A stretch of 64,000 nt of DNA, from positions 53,084 through 117,083 of the forward strand of contig JAOABX010000003.1 in the NCBI GenBank assembly GCA_026418175.1, written 5' to 3'. The notes beneath the pieces are model-generated. The model was given only the letters and a program-made list of their open reading frames with translations. It did not search any database and had not been told where the DNA came from. A program made the position numbers and the translations under genes. Below, piece after piece: positions 52,017 to 61,020 of this stretch. Each line of letters begins with the position of its first letter. Positions within the stretch are counted from its first letter, which is position 1. This DNA comes from Flavobacteriales bacterium (GTDB lineage: Bacteria; Bacteroidota; Bacteroidia; CAIKAF01).

Positions 52017-52256
52017 ATGTCAGACATCGCATCACGTGTAAAAGCCATTATTGTTGACAAGTTGGGAGTGGATGAAGCAGAGGTAACTCCTCAGGCAAGT
52101 TTTACCAATGATTTGGGAGCTGATTCGTTGGATACTGTTGAGCTCATCATGGAATTTGAAAAGGAATTTAATATCGCAATTCCTGATGACCAGGCTGAAA
52201 AAATCAGCACTGTGGGTGAAGCCATTAAATATATTGAGGATAACGCCAAGGCTTAA
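52017..52256 (+). CDS. acpP: Acyl carrier protein
   Basis: The 79-residue acidic four-helix protein carries fatty-acyl chains on a phosphopantetheine arm. The attachment serine is Ser37 in [10 protein letters not shown]. Length and end ([12 protein letters not shown]) are typical. It is first in an acpP-fabF-rnc unit, with 11 bases to fabF. Confidence 0.97.
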   Translation: MSDIASRVKAIIVDKLGVDEAEVTPQASFTNDLGADSLDTVELIMEFEKEFNIAIPDDQAEKISTVGEAIKYIEDNAKA

Positions 52257-52267
52257 CCTTTCCATTT

Positions 52268-53521
52268 ATGTCATCAAAGCGTGTAGTGGTAACCGGCTTA
52301 GGTGCTCTAACGCCAATCGGTAATAATGTGTCTGATTATTGGACATCGTTATCAAAAGGGGTTAGCGGAGCGGCTCCTATTACTCGCTTTGATGTTTCCA
52401 AATTCAAAACACACTTTGCCTGTGAAGTAAAAAATTTCGATCCTCTTCAATTTATTGATAAAAAAGAGGTTCGTAGGCTTGACCCTTTTGTACATTATGC
52501 TTTAGCCACCTCACAAGAGGCAGTTGATGATAGTGGCATATCCACTGATTCCATAAACCCTGACCGGATTGGTGTAATTTGGGCTTCTGGCATTGGTGGT
52601 ATCACCTCTTTTTTTAATGAGGTAGCAGAATATGCAAAAGGCGATGGAACGCCACGTTTTAGTCCTTTTTTTATACCAAAAGTTATTGTAGATATTGCAG
52701 CCGGGCATATTTCCATGCGTTTTGGCTTTAGAGGGCCTAATTATGCTACAGTTTCTGCCTGTGCTTCCTCTACACATGCCATCATTGATGCTTTTAACCT
52801 GATTCGGTTAGGTAAGGCTGATATTATTTTATGTGGAGGTTCTGAAGCAGCTGTTAACGAACCCGGAATCGGAGGATTCAATGCAATGCATGCATTATCT
52901 ACTCGAAATGATGACCCCGCAACAGCATCGCGCCCTTTTGATAAAGACCGAGATGGATTCGTTTTAGGCGAAGGCGCTGGTGCTATTATTTTGGAAGAAT
53001 TAGAGCATGCGAAAGCTCGTGGTGCTAAAATTTATGCAGAAATGCTGGGTGGGGCCGCTACTGCCGATGCATATCATTTAACAGCCCCACATCCCGAAGG
53101 GCTTGGTGCTATGAATGTAATGTTGCAATCGCTCAATGATGCCGGACTTCAGCCTGAAGATATAGATTATATTAATGTACATGGCACATCTACTCCTTTG
53201 GGCGATATTGCAGAAACCCTAGCTATTAAAAAAGTGTTTGGTGAACATGCTTATAAATTACACATAAGTTCTACTAAATCAATGACCGGCCATTTATTGG
53301 GGGCTGCTGGTGCCATTGAAGCTATAGCTTCTATTTTAGCTGTTCAAAACAATTTAGTTCCTCCCACCATTAATCATTTTACTGATGACCCTGAAATAGA
53401 TAGCAGGTTAAATTTGACCTTTAATACTGCCGTTCAGACCAATCTTCGAACAGCTTTATCCAATACCTTTGGATTTGGAGGGCACAATGCTTCAGTTATT
53501 TTCGGGAAATACATCCCTTGA
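52268..53521 (+). CDS. fabF: 3-oxoacyl-ACP synthase II
   Basis: The 417-residue thiolase-fold condensing enzyme elongates acyl-ACP with malonyl-ACP in fatty acid synthesis. The catalytic triad is Cys165 (SACASSTH), His305 (NVHGTSTP) and His342 (TGHLLGAAG), and the C-terminal FGFGGHN loop is present. It follows acpP by 11 bases and precedes rnc by 7, an arrangement common in this phylum. Confidence 0.97.
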   Translation: MSSKRVVVTGLGALTPIGNNVSDYWTSLSKGVSGAAPITRFDVSKFKTHFACEVKNFDPLQFIDKKEVRRLDPFVHYALATSQEAVDDSGISTDSINPDRIGVIWASGIGGITSFFNEVAEYAKGDGTPRFSPFFIPKVIVDIAAGHISMRFGFRGPNYATVSACASSTHAIIDAFNLIRLGKADIILCGGSEAAVNEPGIGGFNAMHALSTRNDDPATASRPFDKDRDGFVLGEGAGAIILEELEHAKARGAKIYAEMLGGAATADAYHLTAPHPEGLGAMNVMLQSLNDAGLQPEDIDYINVHGTSTPLGDIAETLAIKKVFGEHAYKLHISSTKSMTGHLLGAAGAIEAIASILAVQNNLVPPTINHFTDDPEIDSRLNLTFNTAVQTNLRTALSNTFGFGGHNASVIFGKYIP

Positions 53522-53528
53522 TTTTTAA

Positions 53529-54332
53529 TTGCCTCTTCTTGCAATTTTTGATGATTCAATTTATTTTGGTTACATAATCGTATTTATTATAGCAACAGTT
53601 TTATTATACAATATTTTTAAAGTGTTCAATTCTGACAATGAGCGCAAAGCGTATCAAAAAAAAATTGAACAAATTCTAGGTTTTAAGCCAGGTGTTTTTG
53701 ATTACTATGAAATGGCTATGCTTCATAGCTCTGCTTCTGCTAACCAAAAAAAAGGAAAAATAGGGCACAATGAACGATTAGAATTTTTAGGCGATTCAGT
53801 ATTAGATCTTGTTATTGCAGATATTCTTTTTTTACAATATCCAGATAAAGATGAAGGAGAGTTAACCCGCATGCGTTCTGTGCTTGTAAATAGAACACAG
53901 CTCAACCAAATTGCTATGGAAATGGGGTTGGACAAACTCATCATTGGAAATTTTGTAAAAAATGTTTTACCTGATGATGTAAAGGGCAATGCCCTTGAAG
54001 CCCTAATTGGTGCAATTTATTTAGATAAAGGATTTGCTTTTACCTATAAATATGTAAAAAAGAAGATAATTGAAAAGTACATTAAATTTCATGAGGTAAT
54101 ACAAGATCATCGTGATTATAAAAGCGAATTGTTTATGTGGGCTCAAAAACATAAGCAACATATTCGCTTTGAAACAGTAGGCGATACCGGAAAAGGCGAA
54201 AAAAAACGCTATATTATCAATGTTTTAGTTGCAGGCAAAGTCGTTGGTACAGGTGAGGGGAAATCGAAAAAGAAAGCAGAACAGCTTGCATGTAAGAACG
54301 CCTGTAAAAAATTAAATATCAATTTTAAATAG
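53529..54332 (+). CDS. rnc: Ribonuclease III
   Basis: The RNase III domain has the signature NERLEFLGDSVLDL with the catalytic acidic residues and a second acid in NALEALIGAIYLDKG. A C-terminal dsRNA-binding domain follows (DYKSELFMWAQKH to CKNACKKL). It processes rRNA precursors and structured mRNAs. The start is uncertain. TTG 53529 would add a hydrophobic ~24-residue segment (YFGYIIVFIIATVLLYNIF) that looks like a TM helix. GTG 53622 gives a normal 236-residue soluble enzyme and is the safer choice. No ATG is available. Confidence 0.93.
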   Translation: MPLLAIFDDSIYFGYIIVFIIATVLLYNIFKVFNSDNERKAYQKKIEQILGFKPGVFDYYEMAMLHSSASANQKKGKIGHNERLEFLGDSVLDLVIADILFLQYPDKDEGELTRMRSVLVNRTQLNQIAMEMGLDKLIIGNFVKNVLPDDVKGNALEALIGAIYLDKGFAFTYKYVKKKIIEKYIKFHEVIQDHRDYKSELFMWAQKHKQHIRFETVGDTGKGEKKRYIINVLVAGKVVGTGEGKSKKKAEQLACKNACKKLNINFK

Positions 54333-54681
54333 CAGGTTATTTAAAGTAATTGTTTGTTTAGTTTATTTCTATTTATTTGGAGTTTTTTGGTGTGTGCATT
54401 AAATAAAAAAAAAGAACTTTTTTAAATGATGATTCATTTTACTTTTTCTATTCATAATATGCTTTTTATCAATTATTAGCAAATTGTTTTTTTACATTTA
54501 GGTTTAATTGTTTTTTATAATATAAAGTATCTGGAAAAATCTTTTTTAGTTAAAAAAAATTTTTAGTGCAACGAAAATGTAACTTTTAGCACCTTTTAAA
54601 GTATAATATTATACTATTTATTGATAGAAGCCCAGTTTCCCCTCGCTGCTATGAAATAAACCAGTATTAACTTTAAATTGA
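54333..54681. other. AT-rich gap with a perfect 16-bp palindrome
   Basis: I see no gene in this stretch. It contains a weak AT hairpin at the end of rnc (54324-54331 with 54338-54345) and the palindrome AGTATAAT/ATTATACT at 54600-54615, which is symmetrical with no spacer. The latter lies 66 bases before the small membrane protein gene. Confidence 0.5.
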
Positions 54682-54804
54682 ATGGTTATGCAAAAAGTAG
54701 CGCAAAAAAACATGAGTCCCCAGGGATGGGTAATCGTGGCATTATTGGCAATAATTTTGTTTTTTGGTCTTACCATGGGCGTATTAACGGCCATGAAGTT
54801 CTAG
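54682..54804 (+). CDS. Small single-TM protein (40 aa)
   Basis: ATG 54682 (or 54688) opens a frame of 40 codons ending at TAG 54802. The sequence has a polar N terminus (KVAQKNMSPQGW), then one hydrophobic helix of ~24 residues (VIVALLAIILFFGLTMGV) and a short end (AMKF). Its hydrophobic profile and Lys placement fit a genuine small membrane protein. No family recognised. It ends 11 bases before the convergent glmS stop. Confidence 0.5.
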   Translation: MVMQKVAQKNMSPQGWVIVALLAIILFFGLTMGVLTAMKF

Positions 54805-54815
54805 AGCTAACGTTA

Positions 54816-56657
54816 TTATTCTACAGTAACAGATTTTGCAAGGTTACGAGGCTGGTCAACATTACAGCCTCTAAGTACGGCAATGTGATATGATAGTAAT
54901 TGTAACGGGATCACTGTAATTAAAGGAGAAAGAGCCTCCTCCACTTCAGGAATCTCGATACAATAGTCTGCCATTTTTCTTACTTCTGTATCCCCACACG
55001 TTACTATAGCAATCAATTTTCCTCCACGAGCTTTTACTTCCTGAATGTTACTTACTATTTTTTCATATGACGTGTTTCGATTGGCAATCACCACCACGGG
55101 CATTTCTTCATCAATTAAAGCAATGGGCCCATGCTTCATTTCTGCCGCCGGATACCCTTCAGCATGGATATAGCTTATTTCTTTAAGTTTTAATGCGCCT
55201 TCTAAGGCAACTGGAAAATTAAAACCTCTTCCTAAGTACAAAAAGTTTCGAGCATCTTTAAAAATCTGACTGATTTCGCGTATTTTATTTTCTGTTTTGA
55301 GTACTTCACTTACTAAATCAGGAATTCTATCCAATTCGGTTAGTAATTTATGGTAAGTTTGTTCAGTAAGGTTTCCTTTTTTATGACCTAATGCTAAAGC
55401 AATAAGTGCCAAAACAGATACCTGTGCTGTAAATGCCTTGGTAGATGCTACACCAATTTCCGGACCGGCATGTGTATATGCTCCGGCATGAGTAGCCCTT
55501 GCTATGGAGGAGCCTACCACATTACAAATTCCAAAAATCGTAGCCCCCTTTTGTTTTGCTAATTGAATGGCAGCCAATGTGTCTGCAGTTTCTCCTGATT
55601 GTGAAATGGCAATTACTATATCGTTTTCAGTAATAATAGGATTGCGATATCTAAATTCAGAAGCATATTCAACCTCAACAGGAATACGTGCCAATTCTTC
55701 AATGAGATATTCTCCAACCAGTCCGGCATGCCAGCTTGTACCACAGCCTATGATAATAATGCGAGGTGCTTGAATAAATTTATTTTCAAAATCAATTATG
55801 CCGGCCATGCTAATACGACCTGTGTTAGGGTCCATACGCCCTCGAAGGCTATCTCTGATGGAACGAGGCTGCTCAAAAATTTCTTTGAGCATAAAATGAT
55901 CATATCCCCCTTTTTCCAGTAATTCAAGCTCTAACTGCAACTGCTGGATGTATGGAGTAATTTCAAGGTTTTTTACAGTTTTAATTTTTAATTCTTTCCC
56001 AGGTTCGGCAATTGCAATTTCCTCATCATCCAAATACACTACATTTCGGGTATGTTCTACAATAGGGGTAGCATCTGAAGCAATATAAAACTCGTCATTA
56101 CCGATACCTATTACCATGGGGCTGCCTTTTTTTGCAGCAATTAGTTTTTGGGGCTCTTTTTTACTGAGAATAACAATGGCATACGCTCCTATCACTTCAT
56201 TTAAAGCCAGTCGAACAGCTTCTTCCAATGGAACCTGTTCTTTGTTCTGAATATCTTCTATCAAATGTGCCAATACTTCCGTATCGGTATCGCTTTTAAA
56301 AACATACCCTCGTTTGTTTAATCCCTCTTTAAGAGTAGCATAGTTTTCAATAATGCCATTATGAATAATGACCAATTCTTCTGACATGGAGTAATGCGGA
56401 TGTGCATTTATATCGTTTGGGGGACCATGGGTTGCCCATCGGGTATGACCAATTCCAACGGTGCCACTTGTGTTTTTGCCTGATGCAAAAGCTTCAAGGT
56501 CTGAAACTTTGCCCTTGCATTTGTAAAGCTTGATTTCACCATTTTGGAGTAGGGCAATCCCTGCACTATCATATCCACGATATTCCAGCCGGTGTAATCC
56601 TTTTATTAATATTGGATATGCTTCTTTGGGGCCTATGTATCCTACAATGCCACACAT
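54816..56657 (-). CDS. glmS: Glutamine-fructose-6-phosphate aminotransferase (isomerizing)
   Basis: The 613-residue enzyme makes glucosamine-6-phosphate for peptidoglycan and LPS. The N-terminal class II glutaminase domain begins CGIVGY with nucleophile Cys at position 2, plus GYDSAGIA and GHTRWATHG. Two SIS domains (about 290-430 and 460-600) have GTSWHAGL, SQSGETADT and AEMKHGPIAL. The C terminus DQPRNLAKSVTVE is intact, as needed for catalysis. It is last in a likely unit with the DUF4270 gene, 5 bases apart. No glmS ribozyme is expected or seen in this gap. Confidence 0.97.
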   Translation of the reverse strand: MCGIVGYIGPKEAYPILIKGLHRLEYRGYDSAGIALLQNGEIKLYKCKGKVSDLEAFASGKNTSGTVGIGHTRWATHGPPNDINAHPHYSMSEELVIIHNGIIENYATLKEGLNKRGYVFKSDTDTEVLAHLIEDIQNKEQVPLEEAVRLALNEVIGAYAIVILSKKEPQKLIAAKKGSPMVIGIGNDEFYIASDATPIVEHTRNVVYLDDEEIAIAEPGKELKIKTVKNLEITPYIQQLQLELELLEKGGYDHFMLKEIFEQPRSIRDSLRGRMDPNTGRISMAGIIDFENKFIQAPRIIIIGCGTSWHAGLVGEYLIEELARIPVEVEYASEFRYRNPIITENDIVIAISQSGETADTLAAIQLAKQKGATIFGICNVVGSSIARATHAGAYTHAGPEIGVASTKAFTAQVSVLALIALALGHKKGNLTEQTYHKLLTELDRIPDLVSEVLKTENKIREISQIFKDARNFLYLGRGFNFPVALEGALKLKEISYIHAEGYPAAEMKHGPIALIDEEMPVVVIANRNTSYEKIVSNIQEVKARGGKLIAIVTCGDTEVRKMADYCIEIPEVEEALSPLITVIPLQLLSYHIAVLRGCNVDQPRNLAKSVTVE

Positions 56658-56662
56658 AATGA

Positions 56663-57976
56663 TTATTGGGTTTGAACAGGTGTATATACCAAATGAAGTT
56701 TCATAGGACGAATAGAATGATTGGGGCTGAAAATCACCACCCTGTTTACATCTGTATTTTTACTCAATATAGGTGTGTCTAAAAACAGGGCATTCGTATT
56801 GTATTTGCCATCAATAATTTGTTGAACATGTTGGGTAATACGTATCTTATATTGTTTATTCACAGCATCCCAAAAACTATCAAAATAGTTAAATTGAAAA
56901 TCATCTACCAAATTATAGCTGCCATCATCATTAAGGGTATAGGTTACTAAATTTAAAGGGGCTGGATATAATAAATAGTCAGTAATATCATCAGCCGGAA
57001 TAATTAATTCGGCTTTATTGATTATGATTTTTGAATTGGCTGCATAATTTAGCAGGTGAGGAAATTCTAATTTTACACGTAACCCCTGTCCTGATTGTAA
57101 GAAAAGGCGAGTTGCCGTGGGATCTCCCGGATTATTCAGTTGTGTAATCAAATCAGCGGCTGCAGAAGCGTTGTAGTCATGTATAAACCGGTTAAACCGC
57201 ACATTGGATGAACCGGTTGTTATAAGTTTCATTTCCAACCCATCTGGATTTTGATCGTTATGGAAATATATGGCTAATCGGCTTACTTCAGAAAATAAAT
57301 CAAAAAACACAATGGCGCCTTGCCCGGGAGCCTGACTGGCCGTAGTTTGGGGTGAAATTCGAACATACAATCCTTTAATAAGATTTCTTACATTATTAGC
57401 CGTAAGGCTGTCGGCATTTAAAAAACGCTGCCCAAATGCATTGTTTAATTTTATTCGAAGTTGTGTTCCCTGGTTTGCAAAAGAAGTGAAAATAGGCACA
57501 AAGCCCTGAGTAGCTAAAGGAATAGGGTTATAACTAATTTGGCTAAAAGAATTATATCCGGAGCTATCTGCCGGAATATCTTGCGTAACTTCAAAAACTT
57601 CGGCTACTTGATATCCATTTAATTTTTTTGCATCGCCGTAAGTTCCTCTGAATCGTAAAACCAAAATAATTGAATCAAAAACCGGATTGGTTCCAAAGTT
57701 TTGATAATTCTGAGCAACATTAACTGTAGTAAAAAACGAAGCTGTTGTTCGTCCGAATATTGGATCGTAATAGCTTCCTAAGGCTGTATATCGGGCATTA
57801 TCCGTTCGAATGGTATCATCATACACTGTGTATGCTCGAATGGTAGTTGTGTCAGAATAAACTGCATTGAGCAAATCTTCTGGCGGTATTATTCCCGGAT
57901 CAGTATTAGTGTTGTCTTCACAGGAAAAGAACCCTGTAATCAACAATAAAAAGAGTAAAAAAACTATCTTCCTCAT
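56663..57976 (-). CDS. DUF4270 lipoprotein
   Basis: The 437-residue product has a lipobox (TGFFSC, Cys about 19), an acidic DPGIIPPEDLLNAVYSDTTT segment and a long beta-rich DUF4270 domain typical of Bacteroidota surface or periplasmic lipoproteins. The order DUF4270 beside glmS and a starch-synthase-like gene recurs in the phylum. Function unknown. A TAGATTTG -7 element (minus strand) lies ~23 nt before the start. Confidence 0.9.
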   Translation of the reverse strand: MRKIVFLLFLLLITGFFSCEDNTNTDPGIIPPEDLLNAVYSDTTTIRAYTVYDDTIRTDNARYTALGSYYDPIFGRTTASFFTTVNVAQNYQNFGTNPVFDSIILVLRFRGTYGDAKKLNGYQVAEVFEVTQDIPADSSGYNSFSQISYNPIPLATQGFVPIFTSFANQGTQLRIKLNNAFGQRFLNADSLTANNVRNLIKGLYVRISPQTTASQAPGQGAIVFFDLFSEVSRLAIYFHNDQNPDGLEMKLITTGSSNVRFNRFIHDYNASAAADLITQLNNPGDPTATRLFLQSGQGLRVKLEFPHLLNYAANSKIIINKAELIIPADDITDYLLYPAPLNLVTYTLNDDGSYNLVDDFQFNYFDSFWDAVNKQYKIRITQHVQQIIDGKYNTNALFLDTPILSKNTDVNRVVIFSPNHSIRPMKLHLVYTPVQTQ

Positions 57977-58052
57977 GATCCCCGCATTTGTATAGCCACA
58001 AATCTATTTAAAGGTTTGAAGCTATACGGTAAATTAAGAATTTATAAGATGA

Positions 58053-58877
58053 TTAATCGGCCATAACTTCTTCCAGCAGCTCTTCATATAACGTAACTAC
58101 CGGTCCAACAAAATCTTCATCGGGGTTGTAAGAAAGAATTCGTTGTTCTGAATTTTTCAAATTTTTCGCAATGTCTTTATGAATGGGTTCATTACCGATT
58201 ACCACAGCATCAGCATAGCGAATACACTCATTAAGTACATTGGAGTAGGTTGGTTTGTCTACTTTATAATGCTCTGGTTTCATATCATTAAAAATAACCT
58301 TTTTTGAAAAATCTGAACGAAGCATACCTTCAAATTGGTCAGACCCGTATAATGACAATACAACTTTAGAGTTTGTAAAAATTGGGTCATCTTTATAAGC
58401 GGTTTTCAGATAAACTGCAGCCAGCCCCGTCATCCAACCATGGCAATGAATAATATCAGGTGACCAACCAAGTTTTTTTACTGTTTCAAACACACCACGT
58501 ACAAAAAAGATAGAACGCTCATCGTTGTCTTCGAAAAATTTACCGGTCTCGTCTACCAGGGTAGCTTTACGCTTAAAATATTCTTCATTATCGATGAAGT
58601 AAACCTGCATACGGGCACTTGGTATGGAGGCTACTTTTATAATGAGTGGTTGGTCGGTATCATTTACAATTATATTCATTCCACTCAGCCTAATTACTTC
58701 ATGTAACTGGTGGCGACGTTCATTAATGCATCCGTACCTTGGCATAAACGAACGGATTTCATATCCCTGTTCCATGACTGCCTGAGGCAGATTACGGGCT
58801 ATTTTACTGATCTCTGTCTCATTGGCCATGTAGGGTTGCATCTCTTGTGTAATGAAGAGAACTTTACGTTTTTCCAT
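58053..58877 (-). CDS. Glycogen/starch synthase-like protein, GT5 N-terminal half
   Basis: The ~274-residue protein matches the N-terminal Rossmann half of GT5 starch/glycogen synthases: MEKRKVLFITQEM, EISKIARNLPQAVMEQGYE, FFVRGVFETVKKLGWSPDIIHCHGWMTGL. The C-terminal catalytic half with the nucleotide-sugar E-x7-E motif is absent. Many Bacteroidota carry such short versions, and their activity is unclear. Start 58877 (MEKRK) is chosen over the longer ORF from 58958. It is divergent from panC. Confidence 0.85.
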   Translation of the reverse strand: MEKRKVLFITQEMQPYMANETEISKIARNLPQAVMEQGYEIRSFMPRYGCINERRHQLHEVIRLSGMNIIVNDTDQPLIIKVASIPSARMQVYFIDNEEYFKRKATLVDETGKFFEDNDERSIFFVRGVFETVKKLGWSPDIIHCHGWMTGLAAVYLKTAYKDDPIFTNSKVVLSLYGSDQFEGMLRSDFSKKVIFNDMKPEHYKVDKPTYSNVLNECIRYADAVVIGNEPIHKDIAKNLKNSEQRILSYNPDEDFVGPVVTLYEELLEEVMAD

Positions 58878-58934
58878 AAGGATTAATTTGAGATTTGATG
58901 TATGATTGAGATGGGCTCTGTCATAAATAGTATG

Positions 58935-58942
58935 CAAAATTA
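58935..58942 (-). promoter_or_regulatory. -7 element (TAATTTTG) of the GT5-like gene
   Basis: The reverse strand reads TAATTTTG, matching TAnnTTTG, about 57 nt before the ATG at 58877, leaving a leader of ~50 nt. Confidence 0.45.
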
Positions 58943-59051
58943 ACGAATTTTCGGCCATTTATCAAAATATTCTTTACTTTTCGAGCCTTTCTTCCTTTAT
59001 ATTAATCATTTGGGATTTTTTAACGTTAAATTAATTGGTTTAGTCTGTTCC

Positions 59052-59894
59052 ATGAAAATTATTCAATCTGTAGCTCAAATGGTATTAACCATGCAGGATT
59101 TTAGAAGTAAAAACAAGTCTATTGGATTTGTTCCTACCATGGGTGCTTTGCATGAGGGGCATTTGGCGCTGGTTCGAAAAAGTATTTCGGAAAATGATAT
59201 AACGGTTGTAAGCATTTTTGTTAATCCGTTACAGTTTAACAATCCGGATGATTTTTTAAAGTATCCAAAAATGCCTGAAAAAGACAGGCTCATGTTGGAA
59301 AATGAAGGTTGTGATGTGCTTTTTACACCGGTTAAAGACGAAATTTTTCCACCAGAGTATAAAAAAAGTTTTCAATTAGGTTACTGGGATACAGTAATGG
59401 AAGGAGCCTTTCGTCCCGGCCATTTTCAGGGTGTGGCCCGGGTTGTATATCGGTTGTTTGAAATTATACAGCCACAAAGGGCGTATTTTGGTCTTAAAGA
59501 TTACCAGCAGTTTATGATTATCAGCAGGGTGGTGGCACCCTATTTCCAAGACCTTAAGATTTTAGGATTGGAAACAGTTCGAGAAAAAAGTGGCCTTGCG
59601 TTAAGTTCGAGAAATTTACGATTAACCCCCAAGCAATATAGCCAGGCATCTCAAGTACCTGAATTATTGAAAAAAGCTGCCGATATGCTTGGTAAAAAAA
59701 CATTGCAGGAGATTAAAGAGTGGTTTAAAGCAGAACTTAGTAAGTATAGTGAATTACGTCCGGAATACCTTGAATTTGCTCATGCAGATACATTACAGCC
59801 CTTTGTAGAGGGCGACACGCCATCGAAATATCGGGTTTTTGTTTCTTTTTATGCCGGAGAGGTTCGTTTGATTGATAATATGGCTGTTCAATAA
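59052..59894 (+). CDS. panC: Pantothenate synthetase
   Basis: The 280-residue enzyme joins pantoate and beta-alanine using ATP in CoA synthesis. Motifs are PTMGALHEGHLALV (HIGH-like), FVNPLQFN, RPGHFQGVARVV and LALSSRNLRL (KMSKS-like). Start ATG 59052 (MKIIQSV) is preferred to an upstream GTG/TTG-type extension at 59010, since the family starts here. panD is not visible nearby. Confidence 0.95.
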   Translation: MKIIQSVAQMVLTMQDFRSKNKSIGFVPTMGALHEGHLALVRKSISENDITVVSIFVNPLQFNNPDDFLKYPKMPEKDRLMLENEGCDVLFTPVKDEIFPPEYKKSFQLGYWDTVMEGAFRPGHFQGVARVVYRLFEIIQPQRAYFGLKDYQQFMIISRVVAPYFQDLKILGLETVREKSGLALSSRNLRLTPKQYSQASQVPELLKKAADMLGKKTLQEIKEWFKAELSKYSELRPEYLEFAHADTLQPFVEGDTPSKYRVFVSFYAGEVRLIDNMAVQ

Positions 59895-59897
59895 GTA

Positions 59898-59921
59898 TAA
59901 AAAAACCCGCTTCAGCGGGTT
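59898..59921 (-). terminator. Terminator after the 59947-60723 gene
   Basis: A 7-bp perfect stem (59904-59910 with 59915-59921, 4-base loop) is followed on the minus strand by seven Ts. On the plus strand no T-run follows, so panC may not end here. Confidence 0.7.
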
Positions 59922-59946
59922 AAAATTATTAAAGATAGAATGTTAG

Positions 59947-60723
59947 TTAAAATGGGGTAAAGCAAAGCCCAAGTGTTACTATATGCCCTTCTTTTATGCC
60001 TTTATTGGGTTCAAAAAACGGGGCAAAGTCATATTTTCCGGTGAGGTGAAAACGGCTATAGCCAATTCTGAAAAATGCAGAATAGCGTAGGCGGCTTACA
60101 CCTACCAGCTCATACTCTTTAATTTTTATACTAGTGTTTAAATCTTCGCCCGGGCGATAATCAGGCCCAACATATTTATCCCAATTAGACACCACATATC
60201 CTAACTTAAAACCTGCAGCTAACTTAAATGTGTTTCTTTTGTGAGGTTTCATCCGATATCTAAACTCGATGGGTAATTCAAGAATAGTTGTAGCAATCTT
60301 GTATTTTGACCAATCACGTGGCGTAGTTGGATTATCAATGTTAATTACCGGCTTTATTTGCTGAAAATATAAGCTATTTCCACCTGCAGAATCGCGCAGA
60401 AAGGCGTTCATAAAGATATTTTCAGTAGATAGACCCAATCCGGCTGCAAAGCTTAATGGGCTTCTGCCCAATGGAATATCCCACATTAAGGCAAAATCAA
60501 AACCCCTAGAAAACGGACTAACACTCATGCTATCTGGTGAATTAAGCATGCCGTTCCAGTTAAAATTCAGAACAATTACATCTTGTTTTTTGGGCTTGGG
60601 TTTTTTCTTTTTCGGATCAACCGGTGAAGTTGTGTTTCCTTTATCATTTCCACCGGTAGTTTGAGCAGTTACAAATGAAATCGGTAAAATTCCGATACAG
60701 ATTGCCAACAATAATTTTTTCAT
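59947..60723 (-). CDS. Outer-membrane beta-barrel protein (PorT-like)
   Basis: The 258-residue product has a signal peptide (LAICIGILPISFVTAQ), a basic proline-lysine linker (DPKKKKPKPKKQ) and an eight-strand-type barrel: FDFALMWDIPLG, SFAAGLGLSTENIFM, ELPIEFRYRMKP, KLAAGFKLGYVVSNW, FFRIGYSRFHLTGKY, and end IVTLGLCFTPF. It fits the OMP_b-brl_2/PorT-like group; the exact role (porin, T9SS assembly, other) is not known. Confidence 0.78.
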   Translation of the reverse strand: MKKLLLAICIGILPISFVTAQTTGGNDKGNTTSPVDPKKKKPKPKKQDVIVLNFNWNGMLNSPDSMSVSPFSRGFDFALMWDIPLGRSPLSFAAGLGLSTENIFMNAFLRDSAGGNSLYFQQIKPVINIDNPTTPRDWSKYKIATTILELPIEFRYRMKPHKRNTFKLAAGFKLGYVVSNWDKYVGPDYRPGEDLNTSIKIKEYELVGVSRLRYSAFFRIGYSRFHLTGKYDFAPFFEPNKGIKEGHIVTLGLCFTPF

Positions 60724-60796
60724 GCGTTTGTAATTTCTTCGGTTCTGTTTGAGTGCAAACCTAATGAAAATTTGTGGTTTTTCTCCGGGTAAACTT

Positions 60797-60931
60797 TTAC
60801 ATAATACCCATGGGAACCCTCACGCCTTTTCTTCCGGTACACTTGCGGGCTGTATTACAGCGTGAAAAAGCTATCAAAACAAGTGCCATGATGAGAAAAA
60901 CGGGTAGCGACTTTTTAAAAAATTTAACCAT
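60797..60931 (-). CDS. Small lipoprotein (44 aa)
   Basis: The frame from ATG 60931 to TAA 60797 gives 44 residues: a basic start (VKFFKKSLP), a hydrophobic stretch (VFLIMALVLIAF) and a lipobox SRC, then a short basic tail with one more Cys (TARKCTGRKG) ending VPMGIM. The architecture is that of a processed lipoprotein of ~20 residues. No family recognised. It lies between the barrel gene and tatA and is too short for usual gene finders. Confidence 0.6.
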   Translation of the reverse strand: MVKFFKKSLPVFLIMALVLIAFSRCNTARKCTGRKGVRVPMGIM

Positions 60932-60990
60932 GATTTGATGATATAATAGGATTGATGCAATTAAACGGACAATTAACGAAGATATTTTAT

Positions 60991-60998
60991 TAATTTTG
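60991..60998 (+). promoter_or_regulatory. -7 element (TAATTTTG) of tatA
   Basis: TAATTTTG matches TAnnTTTG and ends 22 nt before the tatA ATG. It is in the gap between divergent genes. Confidence 0.5.
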
Positions 60999-61020
60999 TA
61001 TCAATAATAATTACATAAAT

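Noticed and set aside
54324..54345. AT-only 8-bp inverted repeat at the rnc stop
   Set aside because: All but the loop is A/T and no clean T-run follows. Possible terminator but not supported well enough.
54678..54893. 71-codon frame over the small TM gene and the end of glmS
   Set aside because: Reading frame differs from the hydrophobic one, runs into glmS antisense and has no TM or domain feature.
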